From contig NTLF01000013.1 of NCBI GenBank assembly GCA_002631855.1, forward strand, positions 124,001 through 188,000: a stretch of DNA of 64,000 nt. Reading direction: 5' to 3'. Positions 17,664 to 26,452 of this stretch are shown here, piece by piece. The DNA comes from Zunongwangia sp. ESRF-bin46 (GTDB lineage: Bacteria > Bacteroidota > Bacteroidia > Flavobacteriales > Flavobacteriaceae). Each line of letters starts with the position of its first letter. The stretch's first letter is position 1. The notes beneath the pieces were generated by a model. It saw only the letters and a program-made list of their open reading frames with translations. It was not told the origin of the DNA and searched no databases. The translations under genes were made by a program, and so were the position numbers.

Positions 17664-17697
17664 AAAAAATCCTCAACTGTTAAAGTAAGGATTTTTT
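17664..17697 (-). terminator. Terminator after gcvP
   Basis: AAAAAATCCT (17664-17673) and AGGATTTTTT (17688-17697) form a 10-base stem with a 14-base loop and a T tract on either strand. It lies 13 bases downstream of gcvP and before the KASIII-like gene on the same strand, separating the two units. Confidence 0.75.
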
Positions 17698-17709
17698 GTT
17701 AAATAGCAC

Positions 17710-20562
17710 TTATGCTTCTTCCATATATGCCTCTATAGGTTCACAAGTACATACTAGGTTGCGGTCACCATAAGCTTCGTCAACTCGTCTTACTGTTGGC
17801 CAAAATTTATTTTCGGCAACATATGCTAAAGGATAGGCTGCATCTTTTCTGCTGTATGGAAAATCCCAATTATCATCTGTGAGCATTTTTAAGGTATGCG
17901 GTGCATTTTTAAGTACATTATTGGTGTTCTCTTTTGAAACAGAATCGATTTCCATTCTAATAGATATCATTGCATCACAAAAACGATCCAGTTCGTACTT
18001 GCTTTCACTTTCAGTAGGTTCAATCATTAATGTTCCTGCTACAGGAAAAGAAACTGTTGGTGAGTGGAAGCCATAATCAATTAATCGCTTGGCGATATCG
18101 GTCACCTCAATGCCATGCTCTTTAAACGGACGGCAATCGATGATTAATTCGTGTGCGGCTCGGTTGCGCTCACCGCTATAAAGTGTTTCATAATGACCTT
18201 TTAGTCTTTCTTTGATGTAGTTAGCATTTAAAATAGCAAATTGAGTTGCACGTTTTAAGCCACTTACACCAAGCATTCTAATGTATGCATACGATATTAA
18301 GCATACTAACGAGCTACCAAAAGGTGCGGCAGAAATAGCAGTAATCGCTTTATCACCGCCTGTTTTGATTATTGGATTAGTTGGTAAAAATGGTACTAAT
18401 TGTTTCGCAACACAAATTGGGCCTACACCTGGTCCACCGCCTCCGTGAGGTATGGAAAATGTTTTGTGCAAGTTTAAGTGACAAACATCTGCTCCAATAT
18501 TACCTGGATTGGTTAATCCTACCTGAGCATTCATATTGGCACCGTCCATATATACTTGTCCGCCGTTTTCGTGAATAATACTAGTCACTTCTTTAATTGC
18601 AGATTCATAAACTCCGTGCGTTGACGGATAAGTTACCATTAAAGCAGCTAAGTTGTCTTTATGCTTTTCAGCTTTTTCACGAAGATCATCTACATCTATA
18701 TTTCCATTATCCCCAGCTTTGGTAACGACTACTTTCATGCCAGCCATTACAGCACTGGCAGGGTTAGTACCGTGTGCAGATGAAGGAATTAAACAGATGT
18801 TTCGGTTTGATTCTCCACGAGACTCGTGATACGCACGTATAACCATTAAGCCTGCATATTCTCCTTGTGCACCTGAGTTAGGTTGTAATGAAGTAGCTGC
18901 AAATCCGGTAATTTCGGTTAATTGATCTTCCAGTTTTTTTAATACTTGTTGATACCCTTCTGCTTGTTCAATAGGGACAAATGGATGAATGTTCCCCCAT
19001 TGCGGGTCACTCAACGGAAGCATTTCAGCAGCAGCGTTTAGCTTCATCGTACAAGAACCCAACGGAATCATAGAATGATTTAATGATAAATCTTTACGTT
19101 CCAGTTTTTTAATGTAGCGCATCAATTCAGTTTCACTATGGTAACTGTTGAATACATCGCTGGTAAGAAACTTAGTTTTTCGAGCTGCTTCGGCAGGAAT
19201 AGCATTTCCTTTTATAATTTCTGAAACCTTAATTACTTTTTTATTAGTGGCTTCAGCAAAAACAGCTACTATTTTATTAAGATCTTTTAAGGTTGTTGTT
19301 TCGTTAATAGCAATTGAGACCGTTTCATCGTCGGGGTAATAAAAGTTGATGTTCTTGGCTTCGGCTATATATTTTATTTTGGTTGCATCGGTTTTTATGG
19401 CAATGGTATCAAAATAAGTGTCGTTCATTTGATATAGCCCTAACTCTTCTAACGCATTTGCTAATGTCGCTGTAGTGTTATGAACTTTATCAGCTATGTC
19501 CTGTAAACCATCTGGGCCATTGTACACAGCATACATTCCAGCCATTACAGCTAATAAAACTTGCGCTGTACAGATATTAGATGTTGCGCGGTCTCTTTTA
19601 ATGTGCTGTTCGCGGGTTTGTAATGCCATTCTAAGGGCCCGGTTACCGTCAAGATCTTTTGTTACACCAATAATTCTACCTGGTATATGACGCTTGAACT
19701 CTTCACGTGTGGCAAAATACGCAGCGTGAGGTCCTCCGTATCCTAACGGAATTCCAAAACGTTGTGTGGTACCAACAACTACATCAGCTCCAAAGTGTCC
19801 TGGGGATTCAAGTTTCACTAAGCTTAAAATATCGGCTGCTACAGCTACTTTTATATCTGAATCGTTTGCTTGCTTTATAAAATCTTTAAAACTATGAACG
19901 TTTCCGGTTCTTCCAGGGTATTGTAACATAACACCGTAGAAGTCTTCAGAAAAATCAAATTCTTTGTGGTTGCCCACCACGATTTCTACACCAATAGGTA
20001 AGGCACGGGTTTGTAATACAGAAAGGGTTTGTGGAAGGATTTCTTCAGAAACAAAAAACTTTACTGCGTTGCTTTTCTTTTGCGCTCTGCTACGGACCGC
20101 AAACAATAACGACATTGCCTCGGCAGCGGCAGTAGATTCGTCTAATAATGATGCGTTAGCCAATTCCATTCCGGTAAGATCGCTTACCATGGTTTGAAAG
20201 TTAAGTAAAGCCTCTAACCTTCCTTGTGCAATTTCAGCTTGATAGGGTGTATAAGCAGTGTACCAACCTGGATTTTCTAATATGTTACGTTGAATAACGG
20301 GGGGGATATTGGTAGGATAATAACCCAAACCAATATAGGTTTTGAACACTCTATTTTTTTCGGCCATCTCGGTGATGTGCTCCAAATATTCTTGCTCGGT
20401 CATTGCTACGTCCAGATCGAGGTCTTTTTTCATGATAATATCATCTGGGATAGTCTCAAATATAAGCTGGTCAAGTGTTTCAGCGCCAATAGTTTTGAGC
20501 ATTTTGGGAAGGTCGCTTCTTCTGGGACCAATATGTCTAAGGGCAAAAGAATCTGTGTTCAT
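17710..20562 (-). CDS. gcvP: Glycine dehydrogenase (aminomethyl-transferring), P protein
   Basis: 950-residue PLP enzyme of the glycine cleavage system, decarboxylating glycine and passing the aminomethyl group to lipoyl H protein. It is the fused, full-length form (both halves of two-subunit versions). The PLP lysine is in NLHKTFSIPHGGGGPG (~699), preceded by the conserved SAHGTNPASA block. The start was set at the ATG at 20562, before FALRHIGPR, which is the conserved N-terminus; an earlier frame-open GTG would add 15 residues and lies over two promoter-like -7 boxes. The gene stands alone; gcvH and gcvT are not nearby. Confidence 0.96.
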   Translation of the reverse strand: MNTDSFALRHIGPRRSDLPKMLKTIGAETLDQLIFETIPDDIIMKKDLDLDVAMTEQEYLEHITEMAEKNRVFKTYIGLGYYPTNIPPVIQRNILENPGWYTAYTPYQAEIAQGRLEALLNFQTMVSDLTGMELANASLLDESTAAAEAMSLLFAVRSRAQKKSNAVKFFVSEEILPQTLSVLQTRALPIGVEIVVGNHKEFDFSEDFYGVMLQYPGRTGNVHSFKDFIKQANDSDIKVAVAADILSLVKLESPGHFGADVVVGTTQRFGIPLGYGGPHAAYFATREEFKRHIPGRIIGVTKDLDGNRALRMALQTREQHIKRDRATSNICTAQVLLAVMAGMYAVYNGPDGLQDIADKVHNTTATLANALEELGLYQMNDTYFDTIAIKTDATKIKYIAEAKNINFYYPDDETVSIAINETTTLKDLNKIVAVFAEATNKKVIKVSEIIKGNAIPAEAARKTKFLTSDVFNSYHSETELMRYIKKLERKDLSLNHSMIPLGSCTMKLNAAAEMLPLSDPQWGNIHPFVPIEQAEGYQQVLKKLEDQLTEITGFAATSLQPNSGAQGEYAGLMVIRAYHESRGESNRNICLIPSSAHGTNPASAVMAGMKVVVTKAGDNGNIDVDDLREKAEKHKDNLAALMVTYPSTHGVYESAIKEVTSIIHENGGQVYMDGANMNAQVGLTNPGNIGADVCHLNLHKTFSIPHGGGGPGVGPICVAKQLVPFLPTNPIIKTGGDKAITAISAAPFGSSLVCLISYAYIRMLGVSGLKRATQFAILNANYIKERLKGHYETLYSGERNRAAHELIIDCRPFKEHGIEVTDIAKRLIDYGFHSPTVSFPVAGTLMIEPTESESKYELDRFCDAMISIRMEIDSVSKENTNNVLKNAPHTLKMLTDDNWDFPYSRKDAAYPLAYVAENKFWPTVRRVDEAYGDRNLVCTCEPIEAYMEEA

Positions 20563-20573
20563 ATTGTGCGTTT

Positions 20574-20594
20574 CAAAATTAGGTCGCAAAATTA
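20574..20594 (-). promoter_or_regulatory. Tandem -7 boxes before gcvP
   Basis: Two minus-strand TAATTTTG boxes, at 20594-20587 and 20581-20574, lie 24 and 11 bases before the gcvP ATG. The distal box would give a ~12-18 base leader; the proximal one would give an almost leaderless mRNA. No convincing -33 TTG is present. Confidence 0.45.
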
Positions 20595-20679
20595 CAATTT
20601 TATACACGAAATAGTGTCGTTTTTTTATAGGTAAACTAACATTTTGTTAACCAATATATCAAGTTACTAACACTTTGCT

Positions 20680-20687
20680 TACTTTTG
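20680..20687 (+). promoter_or_regulatory. Candidate -7 box before UbiA-like gene
   Basis: TACTTTTG fits TAnnTTTG and ends 5 bases before the chosen ATG at 20693. Initiation about 7 bases downstream would give an essentially leaderless mRNA. Confidence 0.35.
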
Positions 20688-20692
20688 AAACA

Positions 20693-21517
20693 ATGAATGC
20701 CCTAAAACGTATTTTTGAATTCTACATAAACAGTAGTATTCATGTGGCTTTAGCAGTAGTTTCATTAGTCACTATCACTGTTCTTGAATTCAACTTACAA
20801 CTGCCAAGTGCTTATTGGTATTTTGTGTTTTTTGGTACTGTAACGGGTTATAATTTTGTGAAATATGCACCCATAGCCGGTTTGCATCATAGAAGCCTTG
20901 CCAAATCATTGAAAATAATCCAGGTATTTTCTTTTATCTGCTTTGGGGCTTTGTTGTGTTTTTCATACCACCTTTCTGTTAAAACACTTATTGTTACAGG
21001 TTTTTTTGGAGCATTAACTGTTTTATATGCTATTCCTTTTGCAAAGAAAAAAAGCCTAAGAACAATAAAAGGTTTAAAAATTTTTGTAGTTGCGATAGTC
21101 TGGGCTGGCTTTACTGTTCTTGTGCCTGTGCTGGCCTCTAATACATCCTTAACAGGCGATGTTTTTATTACCTTTTTACAACGCTCTTTTTTGGTAATAG
21201 TTTTTACTATTCCTTTTGAAATACGAGATCTTCCTTATGATGACTCAATATTAGGAACCTTGCCTCAAAAGTTGGGTGTTTTAGGAACAAATACTTTGGT
21301 AGCAGTATTAGCAACGATTGCTTTTATTGTTGAAGGGTTTAAAAAAGATATTTCATTATTACACGCCATAAGCTTGCTGTTTATATGCTTGCAAGCTGCT
21401 TTTGCTGTGTTTTTTGCAAAAAAAGAGCAATCTAAGTATTATGCTTCTTTTTGGGTAGAAGCATTACCAATTTTATGGTTGGTTGTTTTTTGTCTATTGC
21501 GTCATTTCTTGCCGTAA
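20693..21517 (+). CDS. UbiA-like integral membrane protein with degenerate active site
   Basis: 274-residue protein with about eight hydrophobic segments, resembling UbiA prenyltransferases. The second Asp-rich region is recognisable in EIRDLPYDDSILGTLPQKLG. The first motif (NDxxDxxxD) should lie in the cytoplasmic loop near residue 50, but the sequence there is GYNFVKYAPIAG, without the metal-binding Asps. It may be a divergent relative with changed or lost chemistry. The start at 20693 is an ATG followed by NALKRIFEFYI; a TTG 18 bases upstream is less likely. The 3' end overlaps the convergent 82-residue gene by 24 bases. Confidence 0.65.
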   Translation: MNALKRIFEFYINSSIHVALAVVSLVTITVLEFNLQLPSAYWYFVFFGTVTGYNFVKYAPIAGLHHRSLAKSLKIIQVFSFICFGALLCFSYHLSVKTLIVTGFFGALTVLYAIPFAKKKSLRTIKGLKIFVVAIVWAGFTVLVPVLASNTSLTGDVFITFLQRSFLVIVFTIPFEIRDLPYDDSILGTLPQKLGVLGTNTLVAVLATIAFIVEGFKKDISLLHAISLLFICLQAAFAVFFAKKEQSKYYASFWVEALPILWLVVFCLLRHFLP

Positions 21518-21742
21518 ATGTTCTTTTAGAGAACGCTTCTGTTCAGTTGAAAGCGTTTGAATTTCAGATTTTTTAATAGCTTTTGTCAGTTTTGCATTAC
21601 GTTTTGTGTGTTTTTTACAAAGTCTACAAAACAAAGTGTGAATGGTGAGCAGTAACTTTTCCCATAGACTTGCTTCATTGTATTGTGCTTTATCACAGAC
21701 ATGGCCTGCTTCTTCACAGTTAAACATCATGTTGAGTTTCAT
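21494..21742 (-). CDS. Small zinc-finger anti-sigma-like protein
   Basis: 82-residue cytosolic protein. C9-E-E-A near the N-terminus and H35-x3-C39-x2-C42 (HTLFCRLC) match the zinc-associated anti-sigma pattern, in which a helical domain binds the sigma factor. The rest is helical and strongly Lys/Arg-rich. There is no transmembrane segment, so it would be a soluble ZAS protein rather than a membrane-linked FecR/RseA type. It begins 2 bases after the stop of the ECF sigma gene, and this coupling is the main support for the role. Confidence 0.68.
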   Translation of the reverse strand: MKLNMMFNCEEAGHVCDKAQYNEASLWEKLLLTIHTLFCRLCKKHTKRNAKLTKAIKKSEIQTLSTEQKRSLKEHLRQEMTQ

Positions 21743-21744
21743 TG

Positions 21745-22296
21745 TTATAACCAGTTTTTTTCTAGACAGTTAGCCATCGCTTTACGGGCGCGATGAATGA
21801 TTACCCAAAGGTTAGACGGAGTGATATTATATTCATTACAAATTGCTTCAGTATCAAAATTGTCGATTGTTTTCATTTTAAAAATAGCGGCATGTCGTTC
21901 ATCTAATGTGTCCAGGCACTCAAGAATAGCAAGTCGTAGTTCGCTGTTTTCCAATTTATCTTCGGCAGATTTATAATATGGATCCTTAACGCGTTCTTCC
22001 AGCCAATCACCTTCCATGTCATCATCTGTGTAATTAATGTGTACTTCTGCTTGTCCTTTTTTCGAGTTTTTCTTTCGGTAATGGTCTATAATTTTACGCT
22101 TTAAAATAGCAATAAGCCAAGTACGCTCACTAGCATTTCCTTTAAAGTTTTTTTTGGATTTTAACCCTGCCAAAAAGGTCTCTGAAATTAGGTCCTGTGC
22201 AACAATATGATCATTAACACGCACAATGGTGTAGTTGTAAAGGTAGTCTGAATATCGATCCACCCAAGTTTCGGGGTGCAGGGAGTGAGAGGGCAT
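21745..22296 (-). CDS. ECF-type RNA polymerase sigma factor
   Basis: 183-residue sigma-70 family regulator lacking regions 1 and 3. Region 2 spans ~10-80 (AQDLISETFLAGLKSKKNFKG, TWLIAILKRKIIDHYRKK) and region 4 ~125-180 (LDERHAAIFKMKTIDNFDTEAICNEY, then the helix-turn-helix NITPSNLWVIIHRARKAMANCL; each is quoted in part). The ATG at 22296 is preferred over an in-frame TTG at 22323, because the TTG overlaps a -7 box and the conserved part starts LHPETWVDRYSDYL. It is followed directly by the anti-sigma candidate. The regulon is unknown. Confidence 0.88.
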   Translation of the reverse strand: MPSHSLHPETWVDRYSDYLYNYTIVRVNDHIVAQDLISETFLAGLKSKKNFKGNASERTWLIAILKRKIIDHYRKKNSKKGQAEVHINYTDDDMEGDWLEERVKDPYYKSAEDKLENSELRLAILECLDTLDERHAAIFKMKTIDNFDTEAICNEYNITPSNLWVIIHRARKAMANCLEKNWL

Positions 22297-22320
22297 GTGT
22301 TGGTTATATAGTGATTCATT

Positions 22321-22328
22321 CAAAAATA
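22321..22328 (-). promoter_or_regulatory. Candidate -7 box before ECF sigma gene
   Basis: Minus-strand TATTTTTG (TAnnTTTG) gives a leader of about 18 bases to the ATG at 22296 and rules against the TTG at 22323, which lies in the box. No -33 element recognised. Confidence 0.38.
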
Positions 22329-22476
22329 GGAAAGTTTCAGCAGGAATAATACTTTTTCACATTTATATAAGACTTTTTATGGTGCCGCCTTGCTTATAAG
22401 AAAGTAACTGTTAAATAATTAATGTTTCAACTTAATAATATTTAATTTTATACACTTGTTTAAACCCATTCACACA

Positions 22477-23928
22477 ATGAAAAAAATTACCTTACTTTTT
22501 GTTTTCTTAATGACCACAGCCATCTTTTTAGCACAAGAACAACCGTTCTATGCTACGATGGATGCAACCGATGCTATAGAATTACAAAAGGAACTTCCCG
22601 ATGACATCCAGATTATCGCAACTAAGCAGAACCAATCTGCTGTTTTTATTTCTGAAGAAGCAGCTCATACACTACATAGAAATGTTTTAACTCATGGACC
22701 GGGTTATGTTTTTAAAGCTTCAAAAGAAAAAGCATTACAAGCTATAGAGCCTAAAGTACCCAAAACTGAAAGACGTGTTCTAGACTTTACAATAAATCAA
22801 GACGCAGCAGTTGCAGAAGCACTCGATTTAGTAGAAGCTCAAAATATAGAAGACCAAATATTAGAATTACAAGCGTATGGTACTCGTTATCATACAAAAC
22901 CTCAAGCAGAACAATCGGTGCTAGACCTTAAAGATAAATGGGAGGCTATGGCACAAGCTGCAAATCGTGACGACGTGAGCGTGCGTATTGTAAACCATGT
23001 TAATACGGGGATGCCTTCTGCAGTGATGACCATTGAAGGGGCTGAAAACCCAGATGAATTTGTAATTATTGGAGGTCATATAGATTCTACGGCCCCTGGT
23101 AGTGGTAATAATACCGCACCAGGAGCTGATGATGATGCATCAGGGATTTCGACTATTACAGAAGTTGCCAGAGTATTATTTGAAACAGATTTTGTGCCTA
23201 ATCGCACGGTAGAGTTTATGGCATTTGCTGCTGAAGAAATAGGGCTAGTTGGCTCTGCTGAAATAGCCGAAGAGTATAGCAATAACAATGTTAATGTAAT
23301 AGCCTATGTTCAATTTGATATGACAAACTTTCCAGGCTCTGCTAATGATGTGTATATTACAACGGACAGTTATAATAGCAACGATTTAAATGCCTATTTA
23401 ATTGAATTAATGGAGTATTACAATGGTGCCTCTAGCGAACATGAGATTACATATGGTACTACCGCTTGTAACTATGGGTGTTCAGATCACTTTAGTTGGG
23501 CAGATAATGGATATGAAGCAGCTTTTCCTTTTGAAGCTAGTTTTTCTGAAAGTAACCCCAGTATTCATACTTCAGGCGATACGTATGATGTAACGGGTGA
23601 TGCTTTTAAAGCAGCTAAGTTTGCTAAACTAGGATTAGAATTTGTAATTGAAACTGCAAAAAGTAACACGCTTTCTGTTTCTGAAATATCTGGACTTGAT
23701 TTTGATTTTATCGTTGCCAATAAAATACTTAACTATAAAATAAAGAACAGTACAGATAGGTTGGAAAAAATGGCTGTTATTGATGTGTCCGGCAAGCAAG
23801 TATTAACCGCAACCGATTTAGGACAACAAGGGACGATTTCATTAGAAAGTCTGTCGCAAGGTTTTTATGTTGCAGTTTTTACTACGGATGCTAATAAAAA
23901 ATTAACTAAGAAGTTTATAGTGAATTAA
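22477..23928 (+). CDS. Secreted M28-family aminopeptidase with T9SS sorting domain
   Basis: 483-residue exported zinc peptidase. A signal peptide (~1-20, ending IFLAQ) precedes a pro-region, then the M28 domain (~130-400): GGHIDS (first metal His and Asp), PGADDDASG (bridging Asp), AAEEIGLVGS (catalytic Glu and metal Glu), QFDMTN and a late Asp/His pair in CSDHFSW and IHTSGDT. The C-terminal ~75 residues (YKIKNST...GFYVAVF...KKFIVN) form a T9SS sorting domain, so PorU/PorV are the likely export partners. The ATG at 22477 directly precedes the signal peptide; an upstream TTG adds seven polar residues. It probably releases N-terminal amino acids from peptides outside the cell. Confidence 0.92.
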   Translation: MKKITLLFVFLMTTAIFLAQEQPFYATMDATDAIELQKELPDDIQIIATKQNQSAVFISEEAAHTLHRNVLTHGPGYVFKASKEKALQAIEPKVPKTERRVLDFTINQDAAVAEALDLVEAQNIEDQILELQAYGTRYHTKPQAEQSVLDLKDKWEAMAQAANRDDVSVRIVNHVNTGMPSAVMTIEGAENPDEFVIIGGHIDSTAPGSGNNTAPGADDDASGISTITEVARVLFETDFVPNRTVEFMAFAAEEIGLVGSAEIAEEYSNNNVNVIAYVQFDMTNFPGSANDVYITTDSYNSNDLNAYLIELMEYYNGASSEHEITYGTTACNYGCSDHFSWADNGYEAAFPFEASFSESNPSIHTSGDTYDVTGDAFKAAKFAKLGLEFVIETAKSNTLSVSEISGLDFDFIVANKILNYKIKNSTDRLEKMAVIDVSGKQVLTATDLGQQGTISLESLSQGFYVAVFTTDANKKLTKKFIVN

Positions 23929-23945
23929 AAATATTTATAAGAATA

Positions 23946-23979
23946 AAAAAAGCTGCTATTGAAAAATAGCAGCTTTTTT
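23946..23979. terminator. Bidirectional terminator
   Basis: Perfect 15-base inverted repeat (AAAAAAGCTGCTATT/AATAGCAGCTTTTTT) with a 4-base loop between two convergent genes. The A and T tracts make it functional in both directions, for the M28 and the M3 peptidase genes. Confidence 0.9.
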
Positions 23980-23981
23980 AT

Positions 23982-26006
23982 TTAAATCAATCCAGCTCGT
24001 TTTAATAACGCATCAGGGTTTGGTTTTTTACCACGAAACTTAATATACAGTTCCATTGGGTCTTCGGTGCCACCTTGTGACAATACAAAGTTTTTAAACT
24101 TATCGGCAACGGTTTTGTTGAAAATACCTTCTTCCTTAAAATAAGCAAAGGCATCGGCATCCAACACTTCGGCCCATTTATAACTGTAATATCCTGCCGA
24201 ATACCCTCCTTGAAATATATGTGAGAAAGAAGTACTCATACAGTTAGAAGCTACATCTGGGTATAAAACTGTTTCGCCAAAGGCTTCTTTTTCGTGTGCT
24301 TTCACATCCTTTATCTCAGTTGGGTTTCCTCCATGCCATGCCATATCGAGCATTCCGAAACTTAATTGGCGTAGGGTTTTCATTCCTTCATGAAAAGCAG
24401 CCGATTCTTTAATCTTTTTTACATACTCCATCGGGATTACTTCACCGGTTTTATAGTGCGTGGCAAACAGTTCTAGTGTTTCTTTTTCGTAACACCAGTT
24501 CTCCAATATTTGGCTTGGTAATTCAACAAAATCCCAATACACGTTGGCGCCCGATAAACTTGCATAGGTTGTATTGGCCAACATGCCATGCAACGCATGA
24601 CCAAACTCGTGAAATAACGTGGTGACTTCATTAAAAGTTAATAACGAAGGCTTGCTAGCCGTTGGTTTGGTGAAGTTACATACAATTGAAATATGCGGGC
24701 GTTCGTTGTTGCCGTTCTTTATCTCTTGTTGTTTGTAAATAGTCATCCAAGCACCGTTACGTTTTCCGGCTCGTGGATGAAAGTCTGCGTAAAAAATCGC
24801 TACCAAAGCATCATCTGCATCGGTAACACGGTATGTTTTTACTTCTGGGTGATATTTGTCAATATCGTTTACCTCTTCAAAAGAAAGTCCGTAAAGCTTT
24901 TTAGCAACGGTAAACACACCGTTTATTACGTTCTTTAACTCAAAGTAAGGTTTTAGCTTTTCATCGTCTAGGTTAAAACGTTTCTGTTTTAACTTCTCTG
25001 CATAATACGCTCCGTCCCATTTCTGTAATTGGTCAATGCCGTCTAATCCTTTTGCGAAAGTTTCCAGTTCAGCAAACTCTTTTTGAGCTGCGGGTTTTGC
25101 TTTCTGCAACAATTCATCTAAGAAGGAATTAACTTTTTCAGGTGTTTCGGCCATGCGTTCTTCTAGTACAAAGTGCGCGTGACTATCATACCCTAATAAT
25201 TGTGCTCTTTGGTAGCGTAGGTTAGCAATTTGAAGTACAATTTCTTGGTTGTCCAATTCGTCTTTATGAAACGCTTTACTTCCAAAAGTAAGGGATAGTT
25301 CTTTTCGTAATTCACGATTATCCGCATACGTCATAAATGGAATATAACTAGGATAGGCTAAAGTGAACATCCAGCCATCTTTGCCTTTCTCTTTTGCTGT
25401 GTCGGCAGCTTCTTCTTTAGCGCCTTCGGGTAAACCGGAAAGTTTGTCTTCGTCGGTAATATGTAGCTCGTATTTGTTAGTTTCTGCCAATACGTGTTCG
25501 CCAAAAGTTAAGCTTAGCTTAGATAAGTCTTGGTCTATTTTACGTAGCTTTTCTTTTTTGTCTTCTGAAAGATTAGCGCCATTACGTGCAAAACCTTTGT
25601 ATTGTTTTTCTAGCAACATGCTCTCTTCAGCAGTAAGCGTCAAAGAATCTTTACGATCATAAACGCTTTTAACACGTTTAAATAATGCTTCGTTAAGTAG
25701 CAAATCGTTTTTGAAGTCAGAAAGTAAAGGCGAAACCTCTTGTGCTATTTTTTGGATTTCTTCATTCGTTTCGGCGCTGTTGAGGTTAAAAAAAATACCC
25801 GTAACGCGATTTAATTGCTCGCCAGTGCGTTCTAGTGCTTCAACTGAATTTTTAAACGTAGGTTCATCAGTGTTTTCAGTAATGGTATTTATTTCGTCCT
25901 TTGTGTCTCTAATTAACTGCTTGATGGCAGGTAAAAAGTGCTTGTTTTCTATTTTTGAAAACGGGGCAGTATTAAAGGGTTGTAATAGTGGGTTGTTCAT
26001 TTTCAT
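23982..26006 (-). CDS. M3-family oligopeptidase
   Basis: 674-residue cytosolic zinc metallopeptidase of the oligopeptidase A/Dcp group, degrading short peptides. The catalytic motif is FHEFGHALHG (HExxH), with the third ligand Glu about 25 residues later in WDFVELPSQILENW. Length is normal for the family, and there is no signal peptide. Its ATG overlaps the stop of the upstream GIY-YIG gene (ATGA), although that neighbour seems to be an insertion. Whether it acts as oligopeptidase A or dipeptidyl carboxypeptidase cannot be settled by eye. Confidence 0.93.
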   Translation of the reverse strand: MKMNNPLLQPFNTAPFSKIENKHFLPAIKQLIRDTKDEINTITENTDEPTFKNSVEALERTGEQLNRVTGIFFNLNSAETNEEIQKIAQEVSPLLSDFKNDLLLNEALFKRVKSVYDRKDSLTLTAEESMLLEKQYKGFARNGANLSEDKKEKLRKIDQDLSKLSLTFGEHVLAETNKYELHITDEDKLSGLPEGAKEEAADTAKEKGKDGWMFTLAYPSYIPFMTYADNRELRKELSLTFGSKAFHKDELDNQEIVLQIANLRYQRAQLLGYDSHAHFVLEERMAETPEKVNSFLDELLQKAKPAAQKEFAELETFAKGLDGIDQLQKWDGAYYAEKLKQKRFNLDDEKLKPYFELKNVINGVFTVAKKLYGLSFEEVNDIDKYHPEVKTYRVTDADDALVAIFYADFHPRAGKRNGAWMTIYKQQEIKNGNNERPHISIVCNFTKPTASKPSLLTFNEVTTLFHEFGHALHGMLANTTYASLSGANVYWDFVELPSQILENWCYEKETLELFATHYKTGEVIPMEYVKKIKESAAFHEGMKTLRQLSFGMLDMAWHGGNPTEIKDVKAHEKEAFGETVLYPDVASNCMSTSFSHIFQGGYSAGYYSYKWAEVLDADAFAYFKEEGIFNKTVADKFKNFVLSQGGTEDPMELYIKFRGKKPNPDALLKRAGLI

Positions 26007-26362
26007 AGTTTATTTTTTGTCGGGTCGAGCGCAGTCGAGACCTCCTCAGGTGTAGGCTTAAACTTAGAATGTGTCATATTTCTGCATTCCGATAGGATTT
26101 GAAGCATATTGAAATCATTGGTAGACAATGCTAGTTTTTTCTTTGCACTCCATCGTTTAATTTTCTTTTCAAAATATATAGCTTGCTTCACATCATTAAA
26201 TTCTTGATGAAAGATGAGCTCTAAAGGTCTTCTTTTAAAAGTAAAACAGCTTTTGTTCAGTCCTTGTTGGTGTTCGTTGAATCTTCGGGATATATCGTTT
26301 GTAAAGCCAGTGTAAAATAATCCGTCAGCACATTTGAGTATGTAAACATAATAGGTTTTCAT
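26003..26362 (-). CDS. GIY-YIG endonuclease-domain protein
   Basis: 119-residue protein with a single GIY-YIG nuclease domain: YYVYILKCADGLFYTGFTND contains the Y-Y and Y-T-G halves, R27 follows in ISRRFNEHQQG, and the Glu of FEKKIKRW is the likely metal ligand. The last ~15 residues (from EEVSTALDPTK) are encoded by a 20-base repeat whose inverted copy lies upstream of the gene. Small GIY-YIG proteins of this kind are multi-copy in many Bacteroidota genomes and their role is unclear. Its stop overlaps the M3 peptidase start by four bases. Confidence 0.85.
   Translation of the reverse strand: MKTYYVYILKCADGLFYTGFTNDISRRFNEHQQGLNKSCFTFKRRPLELIFHQEFNDVKQAIYFEKKIKRWSAKKKLALSTNDFNMLQILSECRNMTHSKFKPTPEEVSTALDPTKNKL
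26023..26042 (+). repeat. 20-base inverted repeat, left copy
   Basis: GGTCGAGCGCAGTCGAGACC is an exact reverse complement of 26433-26452. It lies inside the 3' end of the GIY-YIG frame, encoding VSTALD. Internally it holds GTCGAG twice around CGCA. Confidence 0.9.
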
Positions 26363-26432
26363 ACGGTTTAATTTTTAAAAGTGTCTTCTTGAACCCAGTC
26401 GAAAGATTAAATCTATTTGGTCTTTATGGTAA

Positions 26433-26452
26433 GGTCTCGACTGCGCTCGACC
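26433..26452 (-). repeat. 20-base inverted repeat, right copy
   Basis: Exact reverse complement of 26023-26042, 71 bases upstream of the GIY-YIG start and downstream of purE. A further 9-base pair (AAAGTGTCT at 26378-26386, AGACACTTT at 26453-26461) encloses it. Confidence 0.9.

Noticed and set aside
22297-22323. TTG start for the ECF sigma gene
   Set aside because: The TTG lies within a TATTTTTG promoter box; the conserved region begins after the ATG at 22296.
22451-22458. TACACTTG as promoter of the M28 peptidase
   Set aside because: Does not meet TAnnTTTG and no -33 element was found.
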